Below are positions 45,796 through 55,476 of a stretch of DNA of 64,000 nt, in pieces. The DNA lies in the NCBI RefSeq assembly GCF_000069785.1, contig NC_010530.1, positions 242,001-306,000 of the forward strand, read 5' to 3'. The notes below the pieces were generated by a model, which searched no databases, was not told where the DNA came from, and saw only the letters and a program-made list of their open reading frames with translations. A program made the translations under genes and the position numbers. Origin of the DNA: Cupriavidus taiwanensis LMG 19424. Its GTDB lineage: Bacteria > Pseudomonadota > Gammaproteobacteria > Burkholderiales > Burkholderiaceae. The stretch's first letter is position 1, and every line of letters starts with the position of its first letter.

Positions 45796-47376
45796 TCAAA
45801 ACTGATTCATAGTATTGTCCTTCCCCGCCGCCTTCAGCGCCGCTTCGCCGCTGAAATACTCCTTGTGGTCATCACCGATATCCGAGCCCGACATGTTCTG
45901 GTGCTTGACGCAGGCGATGCCCTGCCGAATTTCCTTCCGCTGCACGCCAGCGACGTAGCCCAGCATGCCTTGATCGCCGAAGTATTCCTTAGCCAGATTG
46001 TCCGTCGACAGCGCAGCAGTGTGATACGTCGGCAGCGTAATCAGATGATGGAAGATCCCCGCCTCCCGCGACGCATCAGCCTGGAACGTCCGGATCTTCT
46101 CGTCCGCCAGCTTCGCCAGCTCACTGTCATCATATTCCACGCTCATCAGCTGGGCGCGGTCATATGCCGACACGTCCTTGCCCGCTTCCTTCATCGCGTC
46201 ATACGCCTGCTGGCGGAAATTCAGCGTCCAGTTGAACGACGGGCTGTTGTTGTACACCAGCTTGGCGTTCGGGATGACCTTGCGGATTTCGTTGACCATG
46301 CCGGCGATCTGGGCGATGTGCGGCTTTTCGGTTTCGATCCACAGCAGGTCGGCGCCGTTCTGCAGCGCGGTCACGCAGTCCAGCACGCAGCGTGCTTCGC
46401 CCGTGCCGGCGCGGAACTGGAACAGGTTGCTGGGCAGGCGCTTCGGGCGCAGCAGCTTGCCGTCGCGCTTGATGATGACGTCGCCATTGCCCAGCTGGTC
46501 GGCCGACAGTTCTTCGCAATCCAAGAACGAGTTGTACTGGTCGCCCAGGTCGCCCGGCTTGGCGGTCACGGCGATCTGCTTGGTCAGGCCGGCGCCCAGC
46601 GAGTCGGTGCGGGCGACGATGATGCCGTCGTCCACGCCCAGTTCCAGGAAGGCGTAGCGGATGGCGCGGATCTTGGCCAGGAAGTCTTCGTGCGGCACGG
46701 TGACCTTGCCGTCCTGGTGGCCGCATTGCTTCTCGTCGGAGACCTGGTTTTCGATCTGGATGCAGCAGGCGCCGGCTTCGATGAATTGCTTGGCCAGCAG
46801 GTAGGTCGCTTCGGCGTTGCCGAAACCGGCGTCGATGTCGGCGATGATGGGCACCACGTGGGTGACGTGGTTGTCGATCTTCTGCTGGATCGCAGCCTTT
46901 TCGGCGCCGGTGGCGGCGTCGAGCTGGCGGAACAGGCCGCCCAGTTCACGGGCGTCGGCCTGGCGCAGGAAGGTGTACAGCTCGCGGATCAGCGCGCTGA
47001 CCGAGGTCTTCTCGTGCATCGACTGGTCGGGCAGCGGGCCGAACTCGGAGCGCAGCGCGGCGACCATCCAGCCGGACAGGTACAGGTAGCGGCGTTCGGT
47101 GCTGTTGAAGTGCTTCTTGATGGAAATCATCTTCTGCTGGGCGATAAAGCCATGCCAGCAGCCCAGCGACTGGGTGTACTTGGACGGGTCCGCGTCATAG
47201 GCCGCCATGTCGGCGCGCATGATCTTGGCGGTGTACTTGGCGATGTCCAGGCCCGTCTTGAACTTGTTCTGCGCGCGCATGCGGGCAGCGTACTCGGGGT
47301 TGATGGCATTCCAGGCGCTGCCCTGGGTTTCTTTCAAAGCAGCCACTGCCTTGATGTCGTCTTGATACTGGGCCAT
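45796..47376 (-). CDS. aceA: Isocitrate lyase
   Basis: A 526-residue glyoxylate-shunt enzyme that splits isocitrate into succinate and glyoxylate, needed for growth on acetate, fatty acids or stored PHB. The catalytic loop is K216-Q-C218-G-H220 (usually KKCGH; here Q replaces the second K), with IIADIDAGFGNAEATY and YNNSPSFNW nearby. The length fits the longer gammaproteobacterial/betaproteobacterial type (about 530). It is transcribed towards the SnoaL-like gene. A 22-bp palindrome about 110 bases upstream is the likely operator. Confidence 0.94.
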   Translation of the reverse strand: MAQYQDDIKAVAALKETQGSAWNAINPEYAARMRAQNKFKTGLDIAKYTAKIMRADMAAYDADPSKYTQSLGCWHGFIAQQKMISIKKHFNSTERRYLYLSGWMVAALRSEFGPLPDQSMHEKTSVSALIRELYTFLRQADARELGGLFRQLDAATGAEKAAIQQKIDNHVTHVVPIIADIDAGFGNAEATYLLAKQFIEAGACCIQIENQVSDEKQCGHQDGKVTVPHEDFLAKIRAIRYAFLELGVDDGIIVARTDSLGAGLTKQIAVTAKPGDLGDQYNSFLDCEELSADQLGNGDVIIKRDGKLLRPKRLPSNLFQFRAGTGEARCVLDCVTALQNGADLLWIETEKPHIAQIAGMVNEIRKVIPNAKLVYNNSPSFNWTLNFRQQAYDAMKEAGKDVSAYDRAQLMSVEYDDSELAKLADEKIRTFQADASREAGIFHHLITLPTYHTAALSTDNLAKEYFGDQGMLGYVAGVQRKEIRQGIACVKHQNMSGSDIGDDHKEYFSGEAALKAAGKDNTMNQF

Positions 47377-47486
47377 GTCAGTTTCCTAAGATAAGGCGCG
47401 TTTGAGAAAAATCGTTTGGCGTGCCGACCGTGGGTCGAAGCAAACAGCGTGAACTCATTGTAGGGGGATCCGGGTCCGTTGCGGTT

Positions 47487-47504
47487 ATGTCTTATATAAG
47501 ACAT
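47487..47504. promoter_or_regulatory. Perfect palindromic operator upstream of aceA
   Basis: ATGTCTTATATAAGACAT is perfectly symmetric, and the symmetry extends two bases on each side (47485-47506). It lies 109-130 bases before the aceA start. The TATA centre and length suit a GntR/FCD-type dimeric regulator of glyoxylate or TCA genes (inference). The rest of the gap (47505-47848) contains no gene. Confidence 0.7.
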
Positions 47505-47848
47505 AAGACTTTGTTTCCCCTTATTTTTCAAAGGGATAGATGTCAATTTTCACGATACGGAACGTTTTTTCGCAGAACGAAAGCGAGCGCGGCGCAGCGC
47601 AACATCAAAATTCCACGATGTGAAACGCGCTTTCAGTGAGCGGGCAAAGGCCGCTTCAGCGCACTGCGGGACAGCGCCTCCGTCACTTTTCCACTAAAGA
47701 CTGCTGACCCCTGCGCCGTTAACCCCAACAGTCCCTCATTTCCCAAACAGCACCCAATTCCCCCGCCTTTTCGTGCGAATGGGAATCCCACCCCGCTTCG
47801 ATAATCCCCGCTGACGAATAGCGGCCTGCCGCTTCGCACGGAGCGTGG

Positions 47849-48991
47849 ATGTCCGAAGAAAGCGATCTCGAGAAAACCGAACCCGCCTCACCCCGGCGCC
47901 TGGAAAAGGCGCGCGAGGAGGGGCAGGTGGTGCGTTCGCGCGAGTTGGCGACGTTCGTGATGCTGATTGCCGGCGTGACCGGCCTGTGGACGCTGGGCGG
48001 CCACCTGGGTCGCAGTCTGAACCAGGTGATGCAGGGCGCGTTGCGCTTTGAGCCGGCCACGGCGTTCGATCCGGCGCGCATGCTGTCGCGCTTTGCGCTG
48101 ATGGTGTGGGACAGCCTGCTGGCCTTCCTGCCGTTGCTGCTGCTGTTCGGCGTGGCCGCGCTGGCCGCGCCGCTGCTGCTGGGCGGCTGGGTGTTCTCGG
48201 GCAAGTCGTTCGCGCCGCAGTTCTCGCGCCTGTCGCCGATTGCGGGGCTGGGGCGGATGTTCTCGGCGCATTCGCTGGTGGAGCTGCTCAAGGCCGTGGC
48301 CAAGTCGCTGCTGGTGGGCGCGGTCGGTGCCTGGGTGCTGTGGCGCCGTCTGCCCGAGGCCATCGCGCTGATGAATGCGCCGGTGCAGGAGGCACTGCTG
48401 CACATGGTGGACCTGGTGATGTTTTGCTGCCTGGTGGTGTCGCTGTCGCTGCTGGTGGTGGCGGCCATCGACGTGCCGTGGCAGTACTGGGAGTTCTTCA
48501 AGAAGCTGCGCATGACCAAGGAAGAGGTCAAGCAGGAATTCAAGGAGAGCGAGGGCGACCCCCATATCAAGAACCGCATCCGCCAGCAGCAGCGTGCCAT
48601 GGCACGCCGCCGGATGATGACGGAGGTGCCCAAGGCCGATGTGGTGGTGACCAACCCGACCCACTTTGCGGTGGCGCTGCGCTATGAGGAAGGGCGCATG
48701 GGCGCGCCGCGCGTAGTGGCCAAGGGCACCGGCGAGGTCGCCGCGCGCATCCGCGCGCTGGCGGCGGAGCACCGCGTGCCGCTGATGTCGGCGCCGCCGC
48801 TGGCGCGCGCGCTGCACCGCCATGTGGAGCTGGGCCAGGAAATCCCGGCCGGCCTCTATACCGCCGTGGCCGAAGTGCTGGCCTGGGTCTATCAACTGAA
48901 GCACTGGCACTACTCGCAGGGCCCGCAGCCGCAGGCGCCGGCGGACCTGCACGTGCCCGATGAACTCGCCGTACCGGAAATGCGCGAATGA
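47849..48991 (+). CDS. flhB: Flagellar export switch protein FlhB
   Basis: A 380-residue membrane component of the flagellar type III export gate that switches substrate from hook to filament. It has the N-terminal EKTEPASPRRLEKAREEGQVVRSREL, four membrane helices (about 35-210) and a cytoplasmic domain with the self-cleavage motif NPTH at residues 269-272. GGAG at 47840-47843 precedes the ATG. It overlaps flhA by 4 bases (ATGA). Confidence 0.95.
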   Translation: MSEESDLEKTEPASPRRLEKAREEGQVVRSRELATFVMLIAGVTGLWTLGGHLGRSLNQVMQGALRFEPATAFDPARMLSRFALMVWDSLLAFLPLLLLFGVAALAAPLLLGGWVFSGKSFAPQFSRLSPIAGLGRMFSAHSLVELLKAVAKSLLVGAVGAWVLWRRLPEAIALMNAPVQEALLHMVDLVMFCCLVVSLSLLVVAAIDVPWQYWEFFKKLRMTKEEVKQEFKESEGDPHIKNRIRQQQRAMARRRMMTEVPKADVVVTNPTHFAVALRYEEGRMGAPRVVAKGTGEVAARIRALAAEHRVPLMSAPPLARALHRHVELGQEIPAGLYTAVAEVLAWVYQLKHWHYSQGPQPQAPADLHVPDELAVPEMRE

Positions 48992-51069
48992 ACGCTCTGA
49001 GCAATCTCTTCAACCTGCCCGGCCTGCGCTCGGCGGGCCAGTTCAAGGCCATGACCGGGCCGCTGCTGATCATCATGATCCTGGGGATGATGATCCTGCC
49101 GCTGCCGGCCTTTGTGCTGGACCTGCTGTTCACCTTCAATATCGCGCTGGCGATCATGGTGCTGCTGGTCAGCATGTACACGCAGAAGCCGCTGGATTTC
49201 GCGGCGTTTCCGGCGGTGCTGCTGTTCACCACGCTGCTGCGGCTGTCGCTGAACGTGGCCTCGACGCGCGTGGTGCTGCTGGAAGGCCATACCGGCCCGG
49301 ACGCGGCCGGCAAGGTGGTGGAGGCCTTCGGCCACTTCCTGGTGGGCGGCAACTTTGCCGTGGGTATCGTGGTGTTCGCCATCCTGGTGGTGATCAACTT
49401 CATGGTGATCACCAAGGGCGCGGGGCGGATTGCGGAAGTCGGCGCGCGCTTCATGCTGGATTCGATGCCGGGCAAGCAGATGTCGATCGATGCCGACCTG
49501 AACGCCGGCCTGATCGACGAAGCCGCCGCCAAGAAGCGCCGCGCCGAGGTGGCGCAGGAATCCGATTTCTACGGCGCCATGGACGGTGCCAGCAAGTTCG
49601 TGCGCGGCGATGCGGTGGCGGGCCTGCTAATCATGTTTATCAACGTGGCCGCGGGCATGGTGGTGGGCATGGTCCAGCATGACCTGGACTTCGGCACCGC
49701 CGTGCACAACTACACGCTGCTGACCATCGGCGATGGCCTGGTGGCGCAGATTCCGGCACTGGTGATTTCCACCGCGGCCGGCGTGATCGTGTCGCGCGTG
49801 TCGAACGAGCAGGACGTGGGCGAGCAGCTGACCGGCCAGCTCTTTGCCAACCCGCGCGTGCTGTACCTGACCGCGGGCATCATCGGCCTGATGGGGGTCA
49901 TCCCGGGCATGCCGCATTTTGCCTTCCTGCTGCTGGCGGGCGCGTTGGTGTGGATGGGCCGCTATATCGCGCGACGCGCGGCCACGCAGGCGCAGACCAA
50001 ACAGCGCGAAGAGCGCACCCCGGCAGTAGCACAGGAATCGACCGAAGCCAGCTGGGACGATGTCACGCTGGTGGACCCGCTCGGCATGGAAGTGGGCTAC
50101 CGCCTGATCACGCTGGTCGATCGCGCGCAGGACGGCGAGTTGCTGGGCCGTATCAAGAGCATCCGCAAGAAGGTGGCGCAGGAGATCGGCTTCCTGGTCC
50201 CGGTGGTGCATATCCGCGACAACCTGGAACTGAAGCCCAACGCCTACCGCATCACGCTCAAGGGCGTGGAAATCGGCCGCGGCGAGGCCATGCCGGGCCA
50301 GTGGATGGCGATCAACCCGGGCCAGGTCAGCGGCACGCTGCCGGGCGCGGCCACGCGCGACCCGGCCTTCGGCCTGCCGGCGGTGTGGATCGATGCCGGC
50401 ATCAAGGAACAGGCGCAGGCGTACGGCTATACCGTGGTCGATGCCAGCACCGTGGTGGCCACGCACCTGAACCACCTGATCCACATGCACGCGGCCGAGC
50501 TGCTGGGCCGCCAGGAAGTGCAGGCGCTGCTGGACCGCATCGCCAAGGAATCGCCCAAGCTGACCGAAGACCTGGTGCCGAAGACGATCTCGCTCACCGC
50601 GCTGCAGAAGATCCTGCAGAACCTGCTGGACGAAGGCGTGCCGATCCGCGACATGCGCACCATCCTGGATGTGGTGGCCGAGCACGCGCCCAAGATCAGC
50701 GACCCCAACGAGCTGACCGCGATGGTCCGCGTGGCCCTGGGCCGCGCCATCACGCAGCAGCTGTTCCCGAACAATGCCGACCTGCAGGTGATCGGCCTCG
50801 ACGCCGGCCTGGAGCGCGTGCTCTCGCAGGCGCTGACCAACGGCGGCGGCATCGAGCCGGGCCTGGCCGACGCGCTGCTGCAGCAGACCCAGGGCGCGGT
50901 TACGCGCCAGGAGCAGCTGGGCATGGACCCGGTGCTGCTGGTGCCGTCGCAGCTGCGTCCGCTGATGGCGCGCTTCCTGCGCCGGACCATGCCGCAGCTG
51001 CGGGTGCTGTCGCACGCCGAGGTGCCGGACAACCGCAATATCCGCATCACCGCCATGATCGGCGCGTGA
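48988..51069 (+). CDS. flhA: Flagellar export gate protein FlhA
   Basis: A 693-residue export-gate protein. Eight membrane helices lie in the first 330 residues, with the FHIPEP-type signature region DLLFTFNIALAIMVLLVSMYTQKPLDFAAFPAVLLFTTLLRLSLNVASTR. The cytoplasmic ring domain (about 350-690) binds chaperone-substrate complexes and includes FGLPAVWIDAGIKEQAQAYGYTVVDASTVVATHL. It is transcribed as flhB-flhA-flhF-flhG-fliA-flhE with short gaps or overlaps. Confidence 0.96.
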   Translation: MNALSNLFNLPGLRSAGQFKAMTGPLLIIMILGMMILPLPAFVLDLLFTFNIALAIMVLLVSMYTQKPLDFAAFPAVLLFTTLLRLSLNVASTRVVLLEGHTGPDAAGKVVEAFGHFLVGGNFAVGIVVFAILVVINFMVITKGAGRIAEVGARFMLDSMPGKQMSIDADLNAGLIDEAAAKKRRAEVAQESDFYGAMDGASKFVRGDAVAGLLIMFINVAAGMVVGMVQHDLDFGTAVHNYTLLTIGDGLVAQIPALVISTAAGVIVSRVSNEQDVGEQLTGQLFANPRVLYLTAGIIGLMGVIPGMPHFAFLLLAGALVWMGRYIARRAATQAQTKQREERTPAVAQESTEASWDDVTLVDPLGMEVGYRLITLVDRAQDGELLGRIKSIRKKVAQEIGFLVPVVHIRDNLELKPNAYRITLKGVEIGRGEAMPGQWMAINPGQVSGTLPGAATRDPAFGLPAVWIDAGIKEQAQAYGYTVVDASTVVATHLNHLIHMHAAELLGRQEVQALLDRIAKESPKLTEDLVPKTISLTALQKILQNLLDEGVPIRDMRTILDVVAEHAPKISDPNELTAMVRVALGRAITQQLFPNNADLQVIGLDAGLERVLSQALTNGGGIEPGLADALLQQTQGAVTRQEQLGMDPVLLVPSQLRPLMARFLRRTMPQLRVLSHAEVPDNRNIRITAMIGA

Positions 51070-51079
51070 GGAGTCAACG

Positions 51080-53419
51080 ATGAGCGTAGCCAAGTTTGTT
51101 GCGGCCAACGGCCGTGAAGCCATGCGCCAGGTGCGCGAAGCCATGGGCCCGGATGCCGTGGTGCTGTCCAACCGCACTGTCGAGGGCGGGGTCGAGATCG
51201 TCGCCATGCGCGATACCGATCTGGGCAGCGTGTCGGCCAGCGCGCAGGTGTATGTGCCGCCGGCTCCGGCGCAGGTGCCGGCACCTGAACCCGCTGCCAT
51301 CGGCGACCTGCGCGGCGAGCTGCAATCGATGCGGGCGATGCTGGAACGCCAGCTGGCCGGCATCGGCGCGGCGCCGGGCGTGGCCCCGAGCGCGGCGGCG
51401 CACGGCGTGGCCGCGAGCGACCCGTTGCGCGAATCGCTGTTCGAATGGATGGTCGGCGCGGGCTTCTCCGGGCAACTGGCGCGCACGCTGCTGGCGCGGC
51501 TGCCGCTGGGCTATGACCGGCCCGCGGCAATGGGCTGGATCCGCGGCGAGCTGGCCAGCAAGCTGCCGGTGCTGGGCGACGAGGACCACTTGTTCGCGCA
51601 GGGCGGCGTGCTGGCGCTGGTGGGCCCCACCGGCGTGGGCAAAACCACCACCACGGCCAAGCTGGCCGCGCGCTACGTGCTGCGCCACGGCGCCGACAAG
51701 CTGGCGCTGCTGACCACCGACAGCTTTCGCATCGGCGCCCATGAGCAGCTGCGCATCTACGGCGACATCCTGGGCGTGCCGGTGCATGCCGTGAAAGACG
51801 CCGCCGACCTGCGCTTCGCGCTCGCGGCGATGAAGGACAAGCACCTGGTGATCATCGACACCGTCGGCATGAGCCAGCGCGACCGCAGCCTGTCGGAGCA
51901 GATCGCCATGCTGGCCGGCGTGCCCGCGCCGGTGCAGCGCGTGCTGCTGCTCAATGGCGCCAGCCATGGCGATACCCTCAATGAAGTGGTGCACGCCTAC
52001 CGCCATGACGCCGCGCCGGATGGCGGCGGCATCGACGGCTGCATCATCAGCAAGCTGGATGAAGCGACGCACCTGGGATCGGTGCTGGACGTGGTGATCC
52101 GTCACCGGCTGCCGGTGTTCTATGCCTCCACCGGGCAGCGCGTGCCCGAGCACCTGGAACTGGCCAACAGCACCGCACTGGTCGAGCGCGCCTTCCTGAC
52201 GCCGCGCCGCGGCTCGGTGTTTGCCGATGCCGATGCGGCGCGCCGTGCGGCAGCTGGCGCGGGTGAAGAGACAACCGCGCGCGGTGGCGCGACCGATGTG
52301 CTGCGCTCGCTGACGGATAGCGCCGACGCGCTCGGCCAGTGCGTGACCGAACTCAACGGCGCGGGCCTCGGCTTCGACCTGGCCCGCTCGCTGTGGCAAC
52401 AGCGCAGTGCCGGCGCCCCCGCACTGCGCGCCATGTCGCAGCAAGTGCGCGAAGCCGTGTGCCGCGACGTGGCGCGCCAGTGCGACCAGTACGTGCTGGC
52501 CGTCGCCGCCACGCTGCAGGTGGCCGTGGCCGCGCGCCGCTCGCCCCAGCCGATCCAGCACACGCTGTGGCTGGCCGACCGCAACGGCATGCCGCTGGCC
52601 GCCGCCGTGACGCCCACTGGCCGTGCCGGCCAGCCGCTGGGTGAAGCCGAATCCGATGCCGCTAACCTGCGCGCCGCAATGAGCGCCGCGCGCAAGGTCG
52701 TCAACCTGGTCGAGGCGCTGCCGTCCGCCGCCACGCTGGCGCGCTGGCAGCTGGCCGGCGAGCGCTGGGTCGCCAGCGCGCGCAAGACCGCGCGCGTGGT
52801 CAGCGCCGGAACCGCGTGGAAGCTGGATGCGCTGGCGGACACGCTGACCTTCCATGCCGTCGGCGAAGACACCGTGCGCGAGCGCGACGCCGTGCGCTGG
52901 CTGGCGACCGCCGACGTGCGCGTGCCGGACAGCCCGGTGCGCGGCAAGGGGACGCCCGAAGGCGGCATCGACGCCTGCCTGGTGGTGGCGCGCCTGGCCG
53001 ACCGCGCCACCGGCGAGCTGCTCGATACGCGTTACCTGCTGTGCGATCCGGCCCTGGCGCAGGACGCCCCGCAGGTAGCGCGCTGGGCCTTGTGGACGGA
53101 TGCGGCCGAAACCGGCCTGCGCACGCTGCGCCATGCCATCGATCATTTTGCGCAAGATGCCCGGGAGGCCAACGATGCGGCCGCCGTCGCCGCACTGCAG
53201 TTGGGCGTGTCCGTGCTGCGCCTGGAGCACGCCCCCACCGCGGCCGCGCCCGCGTTCCTGGCGCGCCTGGCCGGCCGTACCGTGCGCACGGGCGCGCCGG
53301 TGCCGGGCACCGTGCTCAATGAAGGCATGGGTCGCATGCTGGCCTTGCTCGACGTGCTGGAGAACTATCCGGGCCGCGCCAGCGCCGCACCCGCCGTTAC
53401 TGCGGAGGCCCTGCAGTGA
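51080..53419 (+). CDS. flhF: SRP-type GTPase FlhF with long C-terminal extension
   Basis: A 779-residue protein. The N-terminal part and GTPase domain reach to about residue 385: Walker A GPTGVGKT (182-189), TTDSFRIGAHEQLRIYG, IIDTVGMSQRD and ISKLDEATHLGSVLDV. FlhF controls where or how many flagella form. The remaining roughly 390 residues are an extra helical region not found in the common 400-480-residue FlhF; its parts (DVLRSLTDSADALGQCVTELNGAGLGFDLARSLW, QHTLWLADRNGMPLAAAV) match nothing I know. It overlaps flhG by 4 bases. Confidence 0.92.
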   Translation: MSVAKFVAANGREAMRQVREAMGPDAVVLSNRTVEGGVEIVAMRDTDLGSVSASAQVYVPPAPAQVPAPEPAAIGDLRGELQSMRAMLERQLAGIGAAPGVAPSAAAHGVAASDPLRESLFEWMVGAGFSGQLARTLLARLPLGYDRPAAMGWIRGELASKLPVLGDEDHLFAQGGVLALVGPTGVGKTTTTAKLAARYVLRHGADKLALLTTDSFRIGAHEQLRIYGDILGVPVHAVKDAADLRFALAAMKDKHLVIIDTVGMSQRDRSLSEQIAMLAGVPAPVQRVLLLNGASHGDTLNEVVHAYRHDAAPDGGGIDGCIISKLDEATHLGSVLDVVIRHRLPVFYASTGQRVPEHLELANSTALVERAFLTPRRGSVFADADAARRAAAGAGEETTARGGATDVLRSLTDSADALGQCVTELNGAGLGFDLARSLWQQRSAGAPALRAMSQQVREAVCRDVARQCDQYVLAVAATLQVAVAARRSPQPIQHTLWLADRNGMPLAAAVTPTGRAGQPLGEAESDAANLRAAMSAARKVVNLVEALPSAATLARWQLAGERWVASARKTARVVSAGTAWKLDALADTLTFHAVGEDTVRERDAVRWLATADVRVPDSPVRGKGTPEGGIDACLVVARLADRATGELLDTRYLLCDPALAQDAPQVARWALWTDAAETGLRTLRHAIDHFAQDAREANDAAAVAALQLGVSVLRLEHAPTAAAPAFLARLAGRTVRTGAPVPGTVLNEGMGRMLALLDVLENYPGRASAAPAVTAEALQ

Positions 53420-54222
53420 GCACCCTCGCCATGGACCAGGCCGAGAGCCTGCGCCGCATGCTGGCGCCGCGCACCACGCGCCGCATCGCCGTGCTCGCCA
53501 GCGAACGCGGCGCCGGTGCGACAACCGTGGCGCTGGGTTTGTCGCATGCGCTGGCGATGCAGGGCGAGCGCGTGCTGCTGGTCGACGAAGACGCGGCCGC
53601 CGCGGCCACGCGCTTGTCCGGCGCGAGGCCTGCGGGCACGCTGGCTGACGTCCACGCGGGCCGGCTGTCGCTGGATGGCGCGGCGGGCGTGAGCCCGCAA
53701 GGCGTGCTGTCGGTGGTGCCTGCGGGCCGGCCGGTGCCGGGCGCCGCCTTGCCGCCGGCAGCGACGCAGGATTTCCGCAGCGTGCTGGTGGATGCCTCTG
53801 TCGATGCGAACGGCGCCCTGTCGCCGCTTGCGGGCGATGCGCACAACGTGCTGGTGGTGATGCGCCCGGAGCTGGCGTCGATCACTGCCGCCTACGCGTG
53901 CATCAAGCGGCTGCACCATCTGTATGCGTGGCGCCGGTTCCACCTGATCGTCAACCTGGCGGCCAGCGAAGCCACGGTGCAGGCCATCCTGCGCAACCTG
54001 GCGCGCACCGCCAGCCAGTACCTCGGCGTCGAAGTCCTGTGCGCGGGCTGGCTGCCGGCCGACCCGCTGGTGGCGCGCGCCGCGCAGCTGGGCCGCTGCG
54101 TGGTCGAGGCCTTTCCGGCGGCACCGGCCACGGCGGCACTGCGCCGCAGCGCCGGCGGCATCGGCGCCTGGCCGCTGCGCGCGGATGCCGCCGCGCCCGC
54201 CGCCAGCGCGGCGATGGCCTGA
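53416..54222 (+). CDS. flhG: FlhG/FleN-type MinD-like protein with degraded P-loop
   Basis: A 268-residue MinD/ParA-fold protein that usually limits flagellar number by ATP-dependent membrane binding and by stimulating FlhF. Position right after flhF supports the name. The deviant Walker A expected as KGGxGK(S/T) reads RGAGATT (residues 31-37), so the P-loop lysines are missing. VLLVDEDAAAAATRL and RSVLVDAS keep the other ATPase strands. It starts at GTG 53416 overlapping flhF (GTGA). ATPase activity is doubtful. Confidence 0.85.
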   Translation: MSTLAMDQAESLRRMLAPRTTRRIAVLASERGAGATTVALGLSHALAMQGERVLLVDEDAAAAATRLSGARPAGTLADVHAGRLSLDGAAGVSPQGVLSVVPAGRPVPGAALPPAATQDFRSVLVDASVDANGALSPLAGDAHNVLVVMRPELASITAAYACIKRLHHLYAWRRFHLIVNLAASEATVQAILRNLARTASQYLGVEVLCAGWLPADPLVARAAQLGRCVVEAFPAAPATAALRRSAGGIGAWPLRADAAAPAASAAMA

Positions 54223-54322
54223 GCCTGCCAGCCATGCCACCTGTCACCAACATACCCTGAGCCCAGCCGGCACGCATGCAGGCATGCCGGTCCAGCCATC
54301 CAGCAGTCACGAGAATTGCACC

Positions 54323-55039
54323 ATGTACACGATCCAGGGAAAGCTCGAACAGGCCGATGTGGTCAAGGCGCACGCCCCGCTGGTGCGCCGCATCGCGCTG
54401 CAGCTTGCCGCGCGGCTGCCCGCCAGCGTGCAGATCGACGACCTGATCCAGGCCGGCATGATCGGCCTGCTCGACGCCGCCAAGCGCTATGAAGACACGC
54501 ACGGCGCGCGCTTCGAGACCTACGCCAGCCAGCGCATCCGCGGCGCCATGCTCGACGAGGTGCGCGCCAACGACTGGCAATCGCGCAGCCTGCGCCAGTT
54601 CACCCGCCGCATCGAACGCACCCAGCGCAACCTGGAACAGAAGCTCGGCCGCACGCCGATCGACTCCGAAGTGGCCGAGGCCATGGAGATGCCGCTGGAC
54701 GAATACCAGCTGCTGCTTAACGAGGTCTATGGCTGCCAGCTGCTGCACTATGAAGACTTCGAGCGCTCCGGCGAGGAAGACTTCCTGGACCGCCATCTCG
54801 GCGGCAGCGACGACGGCAACCCGCTGACCGTGCTGATGGAAAGCGGCATGCGCGAGGCGCTGGTCCGCGCCATCGAGCGCCTGCCCGAGCGCGAGAAACT
54901 GGTGCTGTCGCTGTGCTACGACCAGGAACTGAACCTGCGCGAAATCGGCGCGGTGCTCGACGTGACCGAGTCGCGCGTATGCCAGATCCGCGGCCAGGCC
55001 ATCAACCGGCTGCGCACCCAGTTGCGCGGCCTGCTGTGA
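54323..55039 (+). CDS. fliA: Flagellar sigma factor FliA (sigma-28)
   Basis: A 238-residue alternative sigma factor for late flagellar and chemotaxis genes. Region 2 is APLVRRIALQLAARLPASVQIDDLIQAGMIGLLDAAKRYEDTHGARFETYASQRIRGAMLDEVR, region 3 is about 100-150, and region 4 is LPEREKLVLSLCYDQELNLREIGAVLDVTESRVCQIRGQAI. It is held inactive by FlgM until hook completion. The ATG at 54323 is the first conserved start. The stop overlaps the flhE start by one base. Confidence 0.95.
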   Translation: MYTIQGKLEQADVVKAHAPLVRRIALQLAARLPASVQIDDLIQAGMIGLLDAAKRYEDTHGARFETYASQRIRGAMLDEVRANDWQSRSLRQFTRRIERTQRNLEQKLGRTPIDSEVAEAMEMPLDEYQLLLNEVYGCQLLHYEDFERSGEEDFLDRHLGGSDDGNPLTVLMESGMREALVRAIERLPEREKLVLSLCYDQELNLREIGAVLDVTESRVCQIRGQAINRLRTQLRGLL

Positions 55040-55476
55040 TGCCCGGCAAGGCGCGCGCCGCGCGTGGCGCCTGCTGCCTGCTGGCGGCCGTATCGGCATG
55101 CGCGTGGGCCGCGTTCGATGCCGGCACCCGTCATGCATGGACCGGCTCGGTCAACGGCCCGGCCCTGCACGGCCGCGGCCAGCGCGCGGTGTCGCCGCCG
55201 ATCTTGCCGACCGGCGTATTGCCGCAATCAGAAGGGGTGATTACCTCGGTGCGCTGGCGCTACAGCTTCGCCAAGACGCCGCCGGGGGACCTGCAGGCTT
55301 ACCTGTGCAATGCGCAACGCTGCGTGCTGCTGCCGCAGGCCGAGGGCAAGACCGACGCGTTCTTCGGCGACGATGCCACCAAGGGGTTTGTGTTTGCGTT
55401 CCGGGTGCCGGGGCAGGGGAGTCTGGTCCCGGTGTTGCAGGGGCGGAGCAATGAGGTGGTGGTGGGGTTCAGGTAG
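55039..55476 (+). CDS. flhE: Flagellar periplasmic protein FlhE
   Basis: A 145-residue secreted protein. The signal peptide is about 1-24 (CCLLAAVSACAWA). Mature WRYSFAKTPPGDLQAYLCNAQRCVLLPQAEGKTDAFFGD and the end VLQGRSNEVVVGFR line up with enteric FlhE (AWRYQL, LRVRLCSQSRCVEL, SNEVIVNYR), with the two cysteines conserved. In enterics FlhE guards against proton leak through the flagellar export gate. Last gene of the flhB operon; a paired-hairpin repeat follows. Confidence 0.85.
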   Translation: MPGKARAARGACCLLAAVSACAWAAFDAGTRHAWTGSVNGPALHGRGQRAVSPPILPTGVLPQSEGVITSVRWRYSFAKTPPGDLQAYLCNAQRCVLLPQAEGKTDAFFGDDATKGFVFAFRVPGQGSLVPVLQGRSNEVVVGFR

